Positions 36,497 through 44,801 of a DNA stretch of 64,000 bases are shown in pieces (position 1 is the stretch's first letter; every line of letters begins with the position of its first letter). The position numbers and the translations under genes were made by a program. Source of the DNA: Mycobacterium yunnanensis (GTDB taxonomy: Bacteria > Actinomycetota > Actinomycetes > Mycobacteriales > Mycobacteriaceae); assembly GCF_025823185.1 (NCBI RefSeq), contig NZ_JACKVK010000020.1, positions 95,926 through 159,925 on the forward strand, in the 5' to 3' direction. A model generated the notes under the pieces. That model had not been told where the DNA came from and did not search any database. It saw only the letters and a list, made by a program, of their open reading frames with translations.

Positions 36497-39400
36497 ATGC
36501 GACGGCTGAGCGGTCTGGTGGTCCGATGGCCACTCGCCGTCATCGGGGTGTGGCTCGCCCTGGCGATCGCGCTTCCACTGGCGGTGCCGTCGCTCGGCGA
36601 GATGGCGCAACGGCATCCGCTGCAGATCCTGCCTGCCGACGCTCCGTCCAGCGTCACCGCGCAGAAGATGACCGCGGCCTTCAAGGAACCGGGTTCGGAC
36701 AACCTGATGGTCGTCGCCCTGGTCAACGAGAGCGGACTGGTGCCCGCCGACGAGGCGTCCTACCGCAAGCTGGTCGACGCCATCCGCGACGATGTCAAGG
36801 ACGTGGTGTCGGTCCAGGACTTCGTCGGCACGCCGCAGCTGCGACCCTTCCTCACCAGCGAGGACAAGACGACCTGGGTTCTTCCGGTCAGCCTCCAAGG
36901 CGAGCTGGGCACCCCGCGCGCCTTCGAGTCGTTCACCCGCGTCAGCGACGTCGTCAAGGCGAACGTGCCCACCAGCGGTGGCACCTCCGGCAGCCAGCTC
37001 ACCGTGCAGATCACCGGCCCGGCGGCCACGGTCGCCGACCTCACCGTCGCGGGGCAGACCGACCGCCTGCCCATCGAGATCGCGATCGCGGTCCTCGTCC
37101 TGCTGGTGCTCCTGCTGGTCTACCGCAGCGCCGTGACGATGCTGCTGCCGCTGATCACCATCGGCGGTTCCCTCGTCATCGCCCAGGCGTTGGTCGCCGC
37201 GTACTCGGAGCTGACGGGCTCCGGGGTGTCCAACCAGTCCATCGTGTTCCTCAGCGCCATCATGGCCGGGGCCGGCACCGACTACGCGGTGTTCCTCATC
37301 AGCCGGTATCACGACTACGTCCGGGCGGGGGAGGACTCCCACCGGGCAGTGACGGCGGCGATGCAGTCCATCGGCAAGGTGGTCACCGCCTCGGCGGTCA
37401 CGGTGGGTCTGACGTTCCTGTGTCTGAGTTTCGCCAAGATGGGTGTCTTCCGAACCGTCGGAGTGTCCTCGGCGATCGGGATCGGCGTCGCCTATCTGGC
37501 GGGTGTGACGCTGCTGCCCGCCATCCTCGTCCTGGCCGGTCCGCGCGGCTGGGTCAGACCGAGACGCGAACTGACCAGCGGGTTCTGGCGCAGGTCCGGC
37601 ATCCGGATCGTGCGCAGACCGGTGCCGCACCTGGTGGCCAGCCTCCTGGTGCTGGCCATCCTGGCCGGCCTCGCGACGTTCGCGAGCTTCAACTACGACG
37701 ACCGCAAGGTGGTCTCGCCCTCGGCGGCCAGCTCCGTCGGGTACGCCGCTCTGGAGAAGCACTTCCCCATCAGCCAGGCGATACCTGAGTACATCCTGGT
37801 CCAGTCGCCCCGCGACCTGCGCTCGCCGCAAGCCCTTGCCGACCTCGAGCAGATGGCCTCACGGGTGGCGCAGCTGCCGAACGTCGGACTGGTCAGCGGC
37901 ATCACGCGACCGGTCGGTGAGGTGCCACCGCAGTTCCGGGCCACCTACCAGGCGGGCATCGTCGGCGATCGCCTGGCCGACGGCTCGACTCAGATCGGCA
38001 AGCGCGCAGGCGATCTCAACCGGCTCGCCTCTGGCGCCAGCACCCTCGCCGACAACCTCGGTGACGTGCGGTCTCAGATCAACCGGATGGCGCCAAGCAT
38101 CCAGAGTCTGCTCGACGCGTTCGCGTCGATGAAGAGCAAGGACGGCGGCGACAGACTGGTTCGCGACGTCGCGGCCAGCGCCCGGCTGGTCAAGGCCGTC
38201 AACCGGCTCGGAAACTCGATGGGCGTCAACTTCGCCAACGTCAGGGACATGTTCGCCTGGATCGGTCCGGTTCTGGTGGCGCTGCAGGGCAACCCGGTCT
38301 GCGACGCCGACCCGTCCTGCACCGACACCCGCAACCAGTTCGAGCGCCTCGCCGCCGCCCGCGACGCAGGTGCCCTCGACGAGGTCAACGCCGCCGCCAA
38401 GGACCTGGCGAACTCCGACGACAAGGAGACGCTGTCGGCGACGGTGAACAAGCTCAACACCGCGCTGGCCAGCATCGCCAAGGCGGCCAAGGCCGCAGGC
38501 CTTGACAGTCCCGGCGGTGCACAGAGCAGCCTGTCCCAACTGCAGCAGGGCGCGAACCGGCTGGCCGGTGGCAGCCGCGACGTGGCCGGCGGTGTCGACC
38601 AACTCGTCGACCAGGTCAAGGTGATGGCCGACGGGCTCGACCAGGCCTCGGCATTCCTGCTGTCGATGCGTACCGACGCGGCCAACCCGTCGATGGCGGG
38701 CTTCAACATCCCACCCGAGGTGCTCGGCCTTGCCGACTTCAAGAAGGCCTCGGCGGCGTACATCTCACCGGACGGGCACTCGGTGCGGTACCTGATCCAG
38801 ACGAAGCTGAACCCGTTCAGCGCCGAGGCGATGGATCAGGTCGACCAGATCGGTGGCGTCGCCCGAGGGGCGCAGCCCAACACCGCGCTTGCCGACGCGA
38901 CGATCTCCATGGGCGGATTTCCGGTCGCACTCCGAGACACCCGCGACTACTACGAGCAGGACATTCGGTTCATCATCGCCGCGACCCTCGTCGTGGTGCT
39001 GCTGACCCTGATGGTGGTGTTGCGTTCGCTCATCGCGCCGCTCTACCTCGTCGGTTCGGTGGTGGTCTCCTACTTCGCCGCGATCGGCATCGGTGTGCTG
39101 GCCTTCCAGTTCGTCCTCGGTCAGCAGTTGCACTGGAGCGTGCCGCCGTTGGCGTTCGTCGTGCTGGTCGCGGTCGGCGCCGACTACAACATGCTGTTCG
39201 TGTCGCGGATGCGCGAGGAATCCAGGGTGGGCATCCGTGCCGGCATCATCGCCACCCTGCGGTCCACGGGCGGCGTGATCACGGCGGCGGGTCTGATCTT
39301 CGCCGCGTCGATGGCGGGTCTGCTGTTCTCCAGCATCGGCATCGTCGTGCAGAGCGGTTTCGTGATCGGCGTCGGCATTCTGCTGGACACCTTCGTCGTG

Positions 39401-39514
39401 CGAACCATCACGGTACCGGCCATCGCGACCTTGGTCGGACGGGGCAACTGGTGGCCGTCGAGGGTGGGCGGACGGGAGTCGGCGACACGCCCGCCGGCCC
39501 CCGTTGCGGGATGA
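36497..39514 (+). CDS. mmpL10: RND-type lipid transporter MmpL10
   Basis: 1005 aa with 12 predicted TMs in the RND layout: TM1 at 10-30, TMs 2-6 at about 190-350, TMs 7-12 at about 830-985. Periplasmic porter domains lie between; the second (about 390-825) is long, helical and Gln/Ala/Ser-rich. The paired proton-relay motifs GAGTDYAVF (about 260) and VGADYNMLF (about 895) are intact. In the TPP pathway MmpL10 moves the acylated trehalose precursor across the inner membrane. ATG start 7 nt after the papA3 stop. No mmpS gene is adjacent. Confidence 0.95.
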   Translation: MRRLSGLVVRWPLAVIGVWLALAIALPLAVPSLGEMAQRHPLQILPADAPSSVTAQKMTAAFKEPGSDNLMVVALVNESGLVPADEASYRKLVDAIRDDVKDVVSVQDFVGTPQLRPFLTSEDKTTWVLPVSLQGELGTPRAFESFTRVSDVVKANVPTSGGTSGSQLTVQITGPAATVADLTVAGQTDRLPIEIAIAVLVLLVLLLVYRSAVTMLLPLITIGGSLVIAQALVAAYSELTGSGVSNQSIVFLSAIMAGAGTDYAVFLISRYHDYVRAGEDSHRAVTAAMQSIGKVVTASAVTVGLTFLCLSFAKMGVFRTVGVSSAIGIGVAYLAGVTLLPAILVLAGPRGWVRPRRELTSGFWRRSGIRIVRRPVPHLVASLLVLAILAGLATFASFNYDDRKVVSPSAASSVGYAALEKHFPISQAIPEYILVQSPRDLRSPQALADLEQMASRVAQLPNVGLVSGITRPVGEVPPQFRATYQAGIVGDRLADGSTQIGKRAGDLNRLASGASTLADNLGDVRSQINRMAPSIQSLLDAFASMKSKDGGDRLVRDVAASARLVKAVNRLGNSMGVNFANVRDMFAWIGPVLVALQGNPVCDADPSCTDTRNQFERLAAARDAGALDEVNAAAKDLANSDDKETLSATVNKLNTALASIAKAAKAAGLDSPGGAQSSLSQLQQGANRLAGGSRDVAGGVDQLVDQVKVMADGLDQASAFLLSMRTDAANPSMAGFNIPPEVLGLADFKKASAAYISPDGHSVRYLIQTKLNPFSAEAMDQVDQIGGVARGAQPNTALADATISMGGFPVALRDTRDYYEQDIRFIIAATLVVVLLTLMVVLRSLIAPLYLVGSVVVSYFAAIGIGVLAFQFVLGQQLHWSVPPLAFVVLVAVGADYNMLFVSRMREESRVGIRAGIIATLRSTGGVITAAGLIFAASMAGLLFSSIGIVVQSGFVIGVGILLDTFVVRTITVPAIATLVGRGNWWPSRVGGRESATRPPAPVAG

Positions 39515-39571
39515 GCGGGTGCCGAACATGTGTGTGACACTGAGGATTCGACGAATGAGTACGGAATCATC

Positions 39572-41305
39572 ATGACGTCAACTGCGAGATCGACGATTCT
39601 CTCCATGCTCCACGGGCGGGCCACGATGCGCCCCGACGACGTGGCGATGACCTTCACCGACTACGCCCGCGATCCGTCGGGCATCCGCGAAACCCTGACG
39701 TGGTCCCAGCTGTCCCGCCGGGCCACCAGCGTCGCCGGTGACATCGCGCAACACGCGTCGGTCGGAGATCGAGCGGTGATCCTGGCGCCCCAGGGCCTGG
39801 ACTACGTCGCGGCATTCCTCGGGTCGATGCAGGCCGGGCTGATCGCGGTGCCGCTGCCGCTGCCGCACCGCGGCTCGACCCACGAGCGCGTCAGCACCGT
39901 CTTCGAGGACACCTCGCCGACGGTCGTGCTGACCACGTCCGAGGTGGCCGCCGACGTCGGTGACTACGTCGACCGGTCACGGCTTGGCACGGCGCCCAAA
40001 CTCGTCGAGATCGACGCCACGGCGTCGGCGAATGCGCCGACCGCGCTGCCGACGGATCTGCCGAACACCGCCTACCTGCAGTACAGCTCGGGTTCGACGC
40101 GGCAGCCAACGGGTGTGGTGCTGACCCACCGCAACCTGACGGCCAACTTCGAACAGCTGATGCGGATCTTCTTCGCCGACGCGCCTGCGCCGACGGACAT
40201 GACGATCGTGTCGTGGCTGCCCTTCTATCACGACATGGGCTTGGTCCTCGGCATCTGCGCACCGATCCTCGGGGGCTTCCGCGCCGAGCTGACCAGCCCG
40301 GTGGCGTTCCTGGAGAAGCCGTCCCGATGGGTGCGCGCGCTGGCCGAGAGTTCGCACGCCTGGTCGTCGGCCCCCAACTTTGCCTTCGACATGGCGGCCC
40401 GCAAGACCACCGACGCCGACCTTGCCGGCCTCACGCTGAATCAGGTGCGAGGGATCATCAGCGGTGCCGAGCGCGTCGAGCCTGCCACCCTGCGGCGCTT
40501 CGTCGACCGGTTCGCGCACTTCGGGTTTCGCGACGACATGATGCGACCCTCCTACGGACTGGCGGAGGCCACGGTCTTCGTGGCAGGCGGTACGTGGAGC
40601 GACTCGGCACCCGAGTCCCACTTCGACGTCGACGAGCTGGGTGCCGGTCGCGTCCAACGTTGCGCCGCGGGCAAGGGCACCGTGCTGGTGAGGTATCAGG
40701 TGCCGCAGTCACCGGTGCTGCGAATCGTCGACGGTGAGAGCAAGCGGGAGTGCCCGCCCGACGTGATCGGCGAGATCTGGGTGCACGGCGAGAACGTCGC
40801 CGACGGGTACTGGAACAAGCCGCCTCAGGAGCAACTGGGCTTCGGCGCCGCGCTCGTCGACCCCTCCCCTGGCACGCCGGACGCCCCGTGGTTGCGTACC
40901 GGCGACCTGGGCTTCGTGCACGGCGACGAGCTCTTCGTCGTCGGCCGCATCAAGGATCTGCTCATCGTCCGCGGGCGCAACCACTACCCGGAGGACATCG
41001 AGGTCACCGTGCAGGAGATCACCGCTGGCCGCGTTGCCGCGCTGGCGGTGCCCGTCGGCGGCACCGAGGAACTGGTCACCGTGATCGAACTCAAGATGCG
41101 CGCACCCGACGGCGACGTCGCGCGATGGCTCGGCGGCGTCAAGAGCGAGGTCACCGCCGCCATCTCGAAGGCGCACGGCCTCAACGCCGCCGACCTCGTC
41201 TTCGTGGCGCCGGGGTCGATCCCCACCACGACGAGCGGCAAGATTCGGCGCGCCGCCTGCGCCGAGCAGTACCGGCAGGATCAGTTCGCCCGGTTGGACG
41301 CTTGA
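39572..41305 (+). CDS. fadD23: Fatty acyl-AMP ligase FadD23
   Basis: 577 aa from ATG 39572; the open frame begins at 39530, but homologues start MTSTARSTILSMLHGRA. ANL fold with YSSGSTRQPTGVVLTHRN (about 171-188), SYGLAEAT, LRTGDLGF, GRIKDLLIVRGRNHYPEDIE and the C-terminal TTTSGKIRR lysine. The overall length and pattern match mycobacterial FAALs, which make acyl-AMP and load it onto a PKS rather than forming acyl-CoA. It most likely provides the starter fatty acid to the divergent PKS, which lacks a loading domain. It follows mmpL10 by 57 nt, and its TGA overlaps a possible ATG (41305) of the next frame. Confidence 0.93.
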   Translation: MTSTARSTILSMLHGRATMRPDDVAMTFTDYARDPSGIRETLTWSQLSRRATSVAGDIAQHASVGDRAVILAPQGLDYVAAFLGSMQAGLIAVPLPLPHRGSTHERVSTVFEDTSPTVVLTTSEVAADVGDYVDRSRLGTAPKLVEIDATASANAPTALPTDLPNTAYLQYSSGSTRQPTGVVLTHRNLTANFEQLMRIFFADAPAPTDMTIVSWLPFYHDMGLVLGICAPILGGFRAELTSPVAFLEKPSRWVRALAESSHAWSSAPNFAFDMAARKTTDADLAGLTLNQVRGIISGAERVEPATLRRFVDRFAHFGFRDDMMRPSYGLAEATVFVAGGTWSDSAPESHFDVDELGAGRVQRCAAGKGTVLVRYQVPQSPVLRIVDGESKRECPPDVIGEIWVHGENVADGYWNKPPQEQLGFGAALVDPSPGTPDAPWLRTGDLGFVHGDELFVVGRIKDLLIVRGRNHYPEDIEVTVQEITAGRVAALAVPVGGTEELVTVIELKMRAPDGDVARWLGGVKSEVTAAISKAHGLNAADLVFVAPGSIPTTTSGKIRRAACAEQYRQDQFARLDA

Positions 41306-41343
41306 TGCCAAGGGCCAATCGGACATCGATTGAGGGAGTGCGA

Positions 41344-42480
41344 ATGCGCAGAGTCGCCGCCACGGTGACCGTGGTGCTGACCGTCGGCGTCACGGGGTGC
41401 TTCGGCGCCGGTAGCGCGGCGGCCGACGATCCGCGATTCCCCGCGCCGCCCGACCCGTCGGGCACCGGCGCCCCGCCGCTGGGGACACCGGGTCGCGCGT
41501 ACGCCCTCGGTGGTGCCCACGTGCTGGGCATTCCGTACGACGAATACATCATGCGCACCGGGGCCGACTGGTTCCCCGGGCTGAACCGGCAGATCGTCGA
41601 CTACCCCGCCGGGCAGGTCCAGGGACACACGCTTGAGCGGCTGTTCCCCGGCATCGGCCGCCTGGACGACGACTTCCCCGGTCTCGGCATCGACGGATTC
41701 AGCGTCGGCGAATCGGTCGACATCGGCACGCCCAACGTGATCAACGCGGTCCGCGCGGGTGGCCCCGGCACCGCGATCGGTCTGTCCGAGGGCGCGATGG
41801 TGCTCAACGACGTGCAGAACAAGCTGGCCTACGACCCCGCCGCCCCGCCGCCCAACGAACTCAGCTTCGCCATGTATGGCGACCCCGTCGGCAAGCACGC
41901 GTTCGGCGAGAGCTTCCTGACGCAGATGTTCCCCGTCGGCAGCGTGGTGCCGTCGCTGGACTACCGCATCCAACCGCGCGTCGACAGCCAGTACGACACC
42001 TACCAATTCGTCTCGGCGTACGACAGCATCGCCGACTGGCCCGACCGCCCCGACAACTGGATGAGCGTCGCCAACGCGATCGTCGGTCTGGCGACCGGTC
42101 ACACCGCGGTGGCGTTCACCAACCCCAGCATGGTGCCCGCGAAGAACATCGTGACGACGGTCAACTCACGCGGCGCCAAGAACACGACGATCATGATCCC
42201 CGAACAGCATCTGCCGCTGGTGTTGCCGTTCAAGTACCTCGGGGTGCCGACGGAGACCCTGAACGAGCTGGACGCGGTGCTGCAGCCCGACGTGGACGCG
42301 GGGTACTCCCGCAACGACGACCCGGCGACGGCCCCCGTCACCGTCGACCCGGTGCACGGCTACGACCCCGCCGCGGTCACCGCCCCGGCCACGGAGGCGG
42401 CCTTCGGTGGCGGGTCCGACCCGGCGTCGCAGCTGTTGGCCGGACTGCAGTACGTGCTCAACCATCAGGGCAAACCCTAA
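41344..42480 (+). CDS. pe: Exported PE-PPE-domain serine hydrolase/acyltransferase of the TPP locus
   Basis: 378 aa from ATG 41344, chosen for the GAGGGAG ribosome site about 6 nt upstream; an in-frame ATG at 41305 overlapping the fadD23 stop would add 13 residues. The N-terminus is a signal peptide (MRRVAATVTVVLTVGVTGC...). It offers both a lipobox-like VTGC and a signal-peptidase-I site near SAAADD. The mature protein is a PE-PPE (PF08237) alpha/beta hydrolase with nucleophile elbow GLSEG (Ser about 148); the true PE/PPE N-terminal domains are absent. In the M. smegmatis/M. abscessus TPP model this extracytoplasmic protein transfers further acyl chains onto the exported precursor. Last gene of the plus operon. 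Confidence 0.9.
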   Translation: MRRVAATVTVVLTVGVTGCFGAGSAAADDPRFPAPPDPSGTGAPPLGTPGRAYALGGAHVLGIPYDEYIMRTGADWFPGLNRQIVDYPAGQVQGHTLERLFPGIGRLDDDFPGLGIDGFSVGESVDIGTPNVINAVRAGGPGTAIGLSEGAMVLNDVQNKLAYDPAAPPPNELSFAMYGDPVGKHAFGESFLTQMFPVGSVVPSLDYRIQPRVDSQYDTYQFVSAYDSIADWPDRPDNWMSVANAIVGLATGHTAVAFTNPSMVPAKNIVTTVNSRGAKNTTIMIPEQHLPLVLPFKYLGVPTETLNELDAVLQPDVDAGYSRNDDPATAPVTVDPVHGYDPAAVTAPATEAAFGGGSDPASQLLAGLQYVLNHQGKP

Positions 42481-42487
42481 GGGCGCG

Positions 42488-43147
42488 TTACACGTTCACC
42501 AGTCCGACGGTGACGAGGACGGCTCCGACCACGCCCAGCGTGGCCGCGACCTCGCGCCGTTGGCGCGACCGCACCCACGCGTTGAGCTTCGTCATCGCGG
42601 CCACGGTCCAGCGCGGTGCCACGAGATAGGCGACCAGGGGTATCTCGACGAGCATGAACGCCACGACCTGGAAGAGCATCAGCGCCACCACCTGTGTGCC
42701 TGCGCCGGCGCCGGAGGCCAGGATGACCGCCAGCACGGCCAGGAAGTCCACCGAGGGCAGAGCGATCGCCAAGCCCGCCACGGCCGAGACCCAGGGTGAG
42801 CCGCTGCGGGTCACCCAGGTGCCCAGCCTCGTCATCCAGGTCGGGTGTCCCTGCCCCGGCGGCCTAGTGGCCGCGGGCCGCACGGTCAGATAGAGCGCCG
42901 CGAGCAGTGCCAGCGCTCCGATCGCCAGTTGCACCTTGGGCAGGGTGAAGTGCGTGGAGTCGACCAGACGCTGGCGCAGGACGAACAGCACGATCACCCC
43001 GACGGTCGTGCCCATGACGAAGCCGCCGCACAGGAACACCAGCAGCTGCAGCAACGGACGGGGACGGTTGAGCATGACGACGGCCATGCCGATGCGGAAC
43101 GGCTCGAGGCCGATGGCGACGGCCATCACGAGGAGTGTGATCCACAT
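42488..43147 (-). CDS. Gap-like polytopic membrane protein
   Basis: 219 aa with about six TMs (for example 4-22, 36-58, 70-88, 125-150, 155-175, 200-218) and a short charged central loop. It resembles the small Gap (glycopeptidolipid-addressing) membrane proteins and occupies the place of the gap-like gene beside the PE gene in M. smegmatis. A role in late transport of the glycolipid to the surface is assumed from location only. ATG start at 43147; convergent with the PE-PPE gene (7 bp apart) and divergent from the flavin reductase gene. Confidence 0.75.
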   Translation of the reverse strand: MWITLLVMAVAIGLEPFRIGMAVVMLNRPRPLLQLLVFLCGGFVMGTTVGVIVLFVLRQRLVDSTHFTLPKVQLAIGALALLAALYLTVRPAATRPPGQGHPTWMTRLGTWVTRSGSPWVSAVAGLAIALPSVDFLAVLAVILASGAGAGTQVVALMLFQVVAFMLVEIPLVAYLVAPRWTVAAMTKLNAWVRSRQRREVAATLGVVGAVLVTVGLVNV

Positions 43148-43351
43148 GGGGGTGCGTCGACGCTCGAGCTGGCCTAGGCGTCCGGTCGGGCGGTCTGGTC
43201 CGGCGGCACGAGCATGGCGTCACGTTACCGCCCCGCGAACTTTCCGTTCATCCTGATCCTTGGTCTGGCGGGCGCGGCCGAAAGCGACGATCATCGACGC
43301 AGTGACGTTCGTGCGGCCGCAGTCCATCGATGGTGTAGAGATGGAGATGCC

Positions 43352-43837
43352 ATGACCGGTACCGATCTGAGTCCACTGTCCCTGCGCGAGGCGTTCGGGC
43401 ACTTCCCGACGGGCGTCATCGCTATTGCCGCCGAGGTCGACGGTGTCCGCGTCGGTTTGGCGGCGAGCACGTTCGTGCCGGTGTCACTCGACCCGCCCCT
43501 GGTGTCGTTCTGCGTGCAGAACACGTCGACGACGTGGCCGAAGCTCAAGGACCTGCCGTTCCTGGGCATCAGTGTGCTGGGAGAGGCGCACGACACCGCG
43601 GCGAAGACGCTGGCCGCCAAGACCGGTGACCGCTTCGCCGGGCTGGAGACGACGACGTCCGACCGCGGTGCGCTGTTCATCGAGGGCACCAGCGTGTGGT
43701 TGGAGAGCGCCATCGAGCAGGAGGTGCTGGCTGGCGATCACACGATCGTGGTGCTGCGGGTGCACGACATCACCGTGCACGACGACGTGGCGCCCATCGT
43801 CTTCCACCGCAGCGCCTTCCGCCGCCTCGGCGAATAG
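43352..43837 (+). CDS. Flavin reductase-domain protein (Rv0245-like)
   Basis: 161 aa, matching Rv0245 (162 aa). Flavin-reductase-like split-barrel fold: LREAFGHFPTGVIAIAAEVDG at the N-terminus, then LAASTFVPVSLDPPLVSFCVQ, the FMN-binding signature, and HRSAFRRLGE at the end. It should bind FMN (or F420-like cofactors in this superfamily) and either supply reduced flavin or reduce a small substrate; the partner is unknown. The start at 43352 is supported by GGAG 7 nt upstream; the open frame extends back to 43214 without homology. It marks the right border of the TPP insertion relative to M. tuberculosis. Confidence 0.9.
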   Translation: MTGTDLSPLSLREAFGHFPTGVIAIAAEVDGVRVGLAASTFVPVSLDPPLVSFCVQNTSTTWPKLKDLPFLGISVLGEAHDTAAKTLAAKTGDRFAGLETTTSDRGALFIEGTSVWLESAIEQEVLAGDHTIVVLRVHDITVHDDVAPIVFHRSAFRRLGE

Positions 43838-43999
43838 CTACGGGCGCGCGCCCAGTTCGTCGCGGTAACCCTCGGCGCGGCGTCGAAGCTCGACGGCGTC
43901 GTCCGGTCGGCCCTCCTTGAGCGCCAAATCGGCGCGTGCCGTCAGTTCGCGGATCGCAGTGCGAATCTCGTTGACGCTCTTCGTTACTCCGGTGCTCAT
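43838..43999 (-). CDS. Small conserved-looking cytoplasmic protein, 53 aa
   Basis: ATG 43999 to TAG 43838, 53 aa: MSTGVTKSVNEIRTAIREL, then a charged helical stretch rich in Arg, Glu, Asp and Ala ending DELGARP. Almost entirely predicted alpha-helix, no membrane segment. A GAAGGG element about 8 nt upstream could be the ribosome site, and codon third positions are mostly G/C as in real genes here. It follows sdhB by 51 nt on the same strand and its stop directly abuts the flavin reductase stop. I do not recognise a family; it may be a small helical regulator or just the tail gene of the sdh operon. Confidence 0.6.
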   Translation of the reverse strand: MSTGVTKSVNEIRTAIRELTARADLALKEGRPDDAVELRRRAEGYRDELGARP

Positions 44000-44050
44000 G
44001 CGGCCGCCCTTCGTCGTTGAATCGGCTGCCTCGAGCCTACGCCGCTGCCG

Positions 44051-44800
44051 CTAGCGCTTGAAGAGCTTGTTTCCGAGCCACACGATCGGGTCGTACTTGC
44101 GATCGGCGACGCGCTCCTTCATGGGAATCAGCGCGTTGTCGGTGATCTTGATGTGTTCGGGGCAGACCTCGGTGCAGCACTTGGTGATGTTGCAGTAGCC
44201 GAGGCCGAACTCCTCCTGCGCCATGTCCTTGCGGTCCACGGTGTCCAGCGGGTGCATGTCGAGCTCGGCGATGCGCATGTGATAGCGCGGACCGGCGAAG
44301 TTCTCCTTGTTCTCCTCGTGGTCTCGCACTACGTGGCAGACGTTCTGGCACAGGAAGCACTCGATGCACTTGCGGAACTCCTGGCTGCGGTTCACGTCCT
44401 CCTGCTGCATCCGGTACTCACCGGGCTGCAGGTCCTTGGGCGGGGTGAACGACGGGATCTGACGCGCCTTCTCGTAGTTGAAGGACACGTCGGTTACCAG
44501 GTCGCGCATGACGGGGAACGTGCGCAGCGGGGTCACCGTGACGACCTCGTCCTCGCCGAAGGTCGACATGCGCGTCATGCACATCAGCCGCGGCCGACCG
44601 TTGACCTCGGCCGAACACGAGCCGCACTTGCCTGCCTTGCAGTTCCACCGCACCGCAAGGTCGTTGGCCTGGGTGGCCTGCAGCCGGTGGATGATGTCGA
44701 GCACCACCTCGCCCTCGTTGACCTCGACGGTGTAGTCCTTGAGCTCCCCGCCGGTGTCGTCGCCACGCCAGACGCGCATGCTCGCTTCATAGGCAGCCAT
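44051..44800 (-). CDS. sdhB: Succinate dehydrogenase iron-sulfur subunit (Sdh1 B)
   Basis: 249 aa. N-terminal plant-ferredoxin [2Fe-2S] ligands in CKAGKCGSCSAEVNGRPRLMC (about 54-74, split here) and C-terminal [4Fe-4S]/[3Fe-4S] ligands in CIECFLCQNVC and CNITKCCTEVCPEH. It passes electrons from the flavoprotein to the membrane quinone site. Corresponds to Rv0247c of the Sdh1 complex. The start ATG at 44800 lies 1 nt from the sdhA stop (44802), so translation is coupled. Confidence 0.95.
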   Translation of the reverse strand: MAAYEASMRVWRGDDTGGELKDYTVEVNEGEVVLDIIHRLQATQANDLAVRWNCKAGKCGSCSAEVNGRPRLMCMTRMSTFGEDEVVTVTPLRTFPVMRDLVTDVSFNYEKARQIPSFTPPKDLQPGEYRMQQEDVNRSQEFRKCIECFLCQNVCHVVRDHEENKENFAGPRYHMRIAELDMHPLDTVDRKDMAQEEFGLGYCNITKCCTEVCPEHIKITDNALIPMKERVADRKYDPIVWLGNKLFKR

Positions 44801-44801
44801 G

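Noticed and set aside
40750..41343. Long N-terminal extension of the PE-PPE gene
   Set aside because: The extension lies inside fadD23 in another frame; a ribosome site and signal peptide mark the start at 41344.
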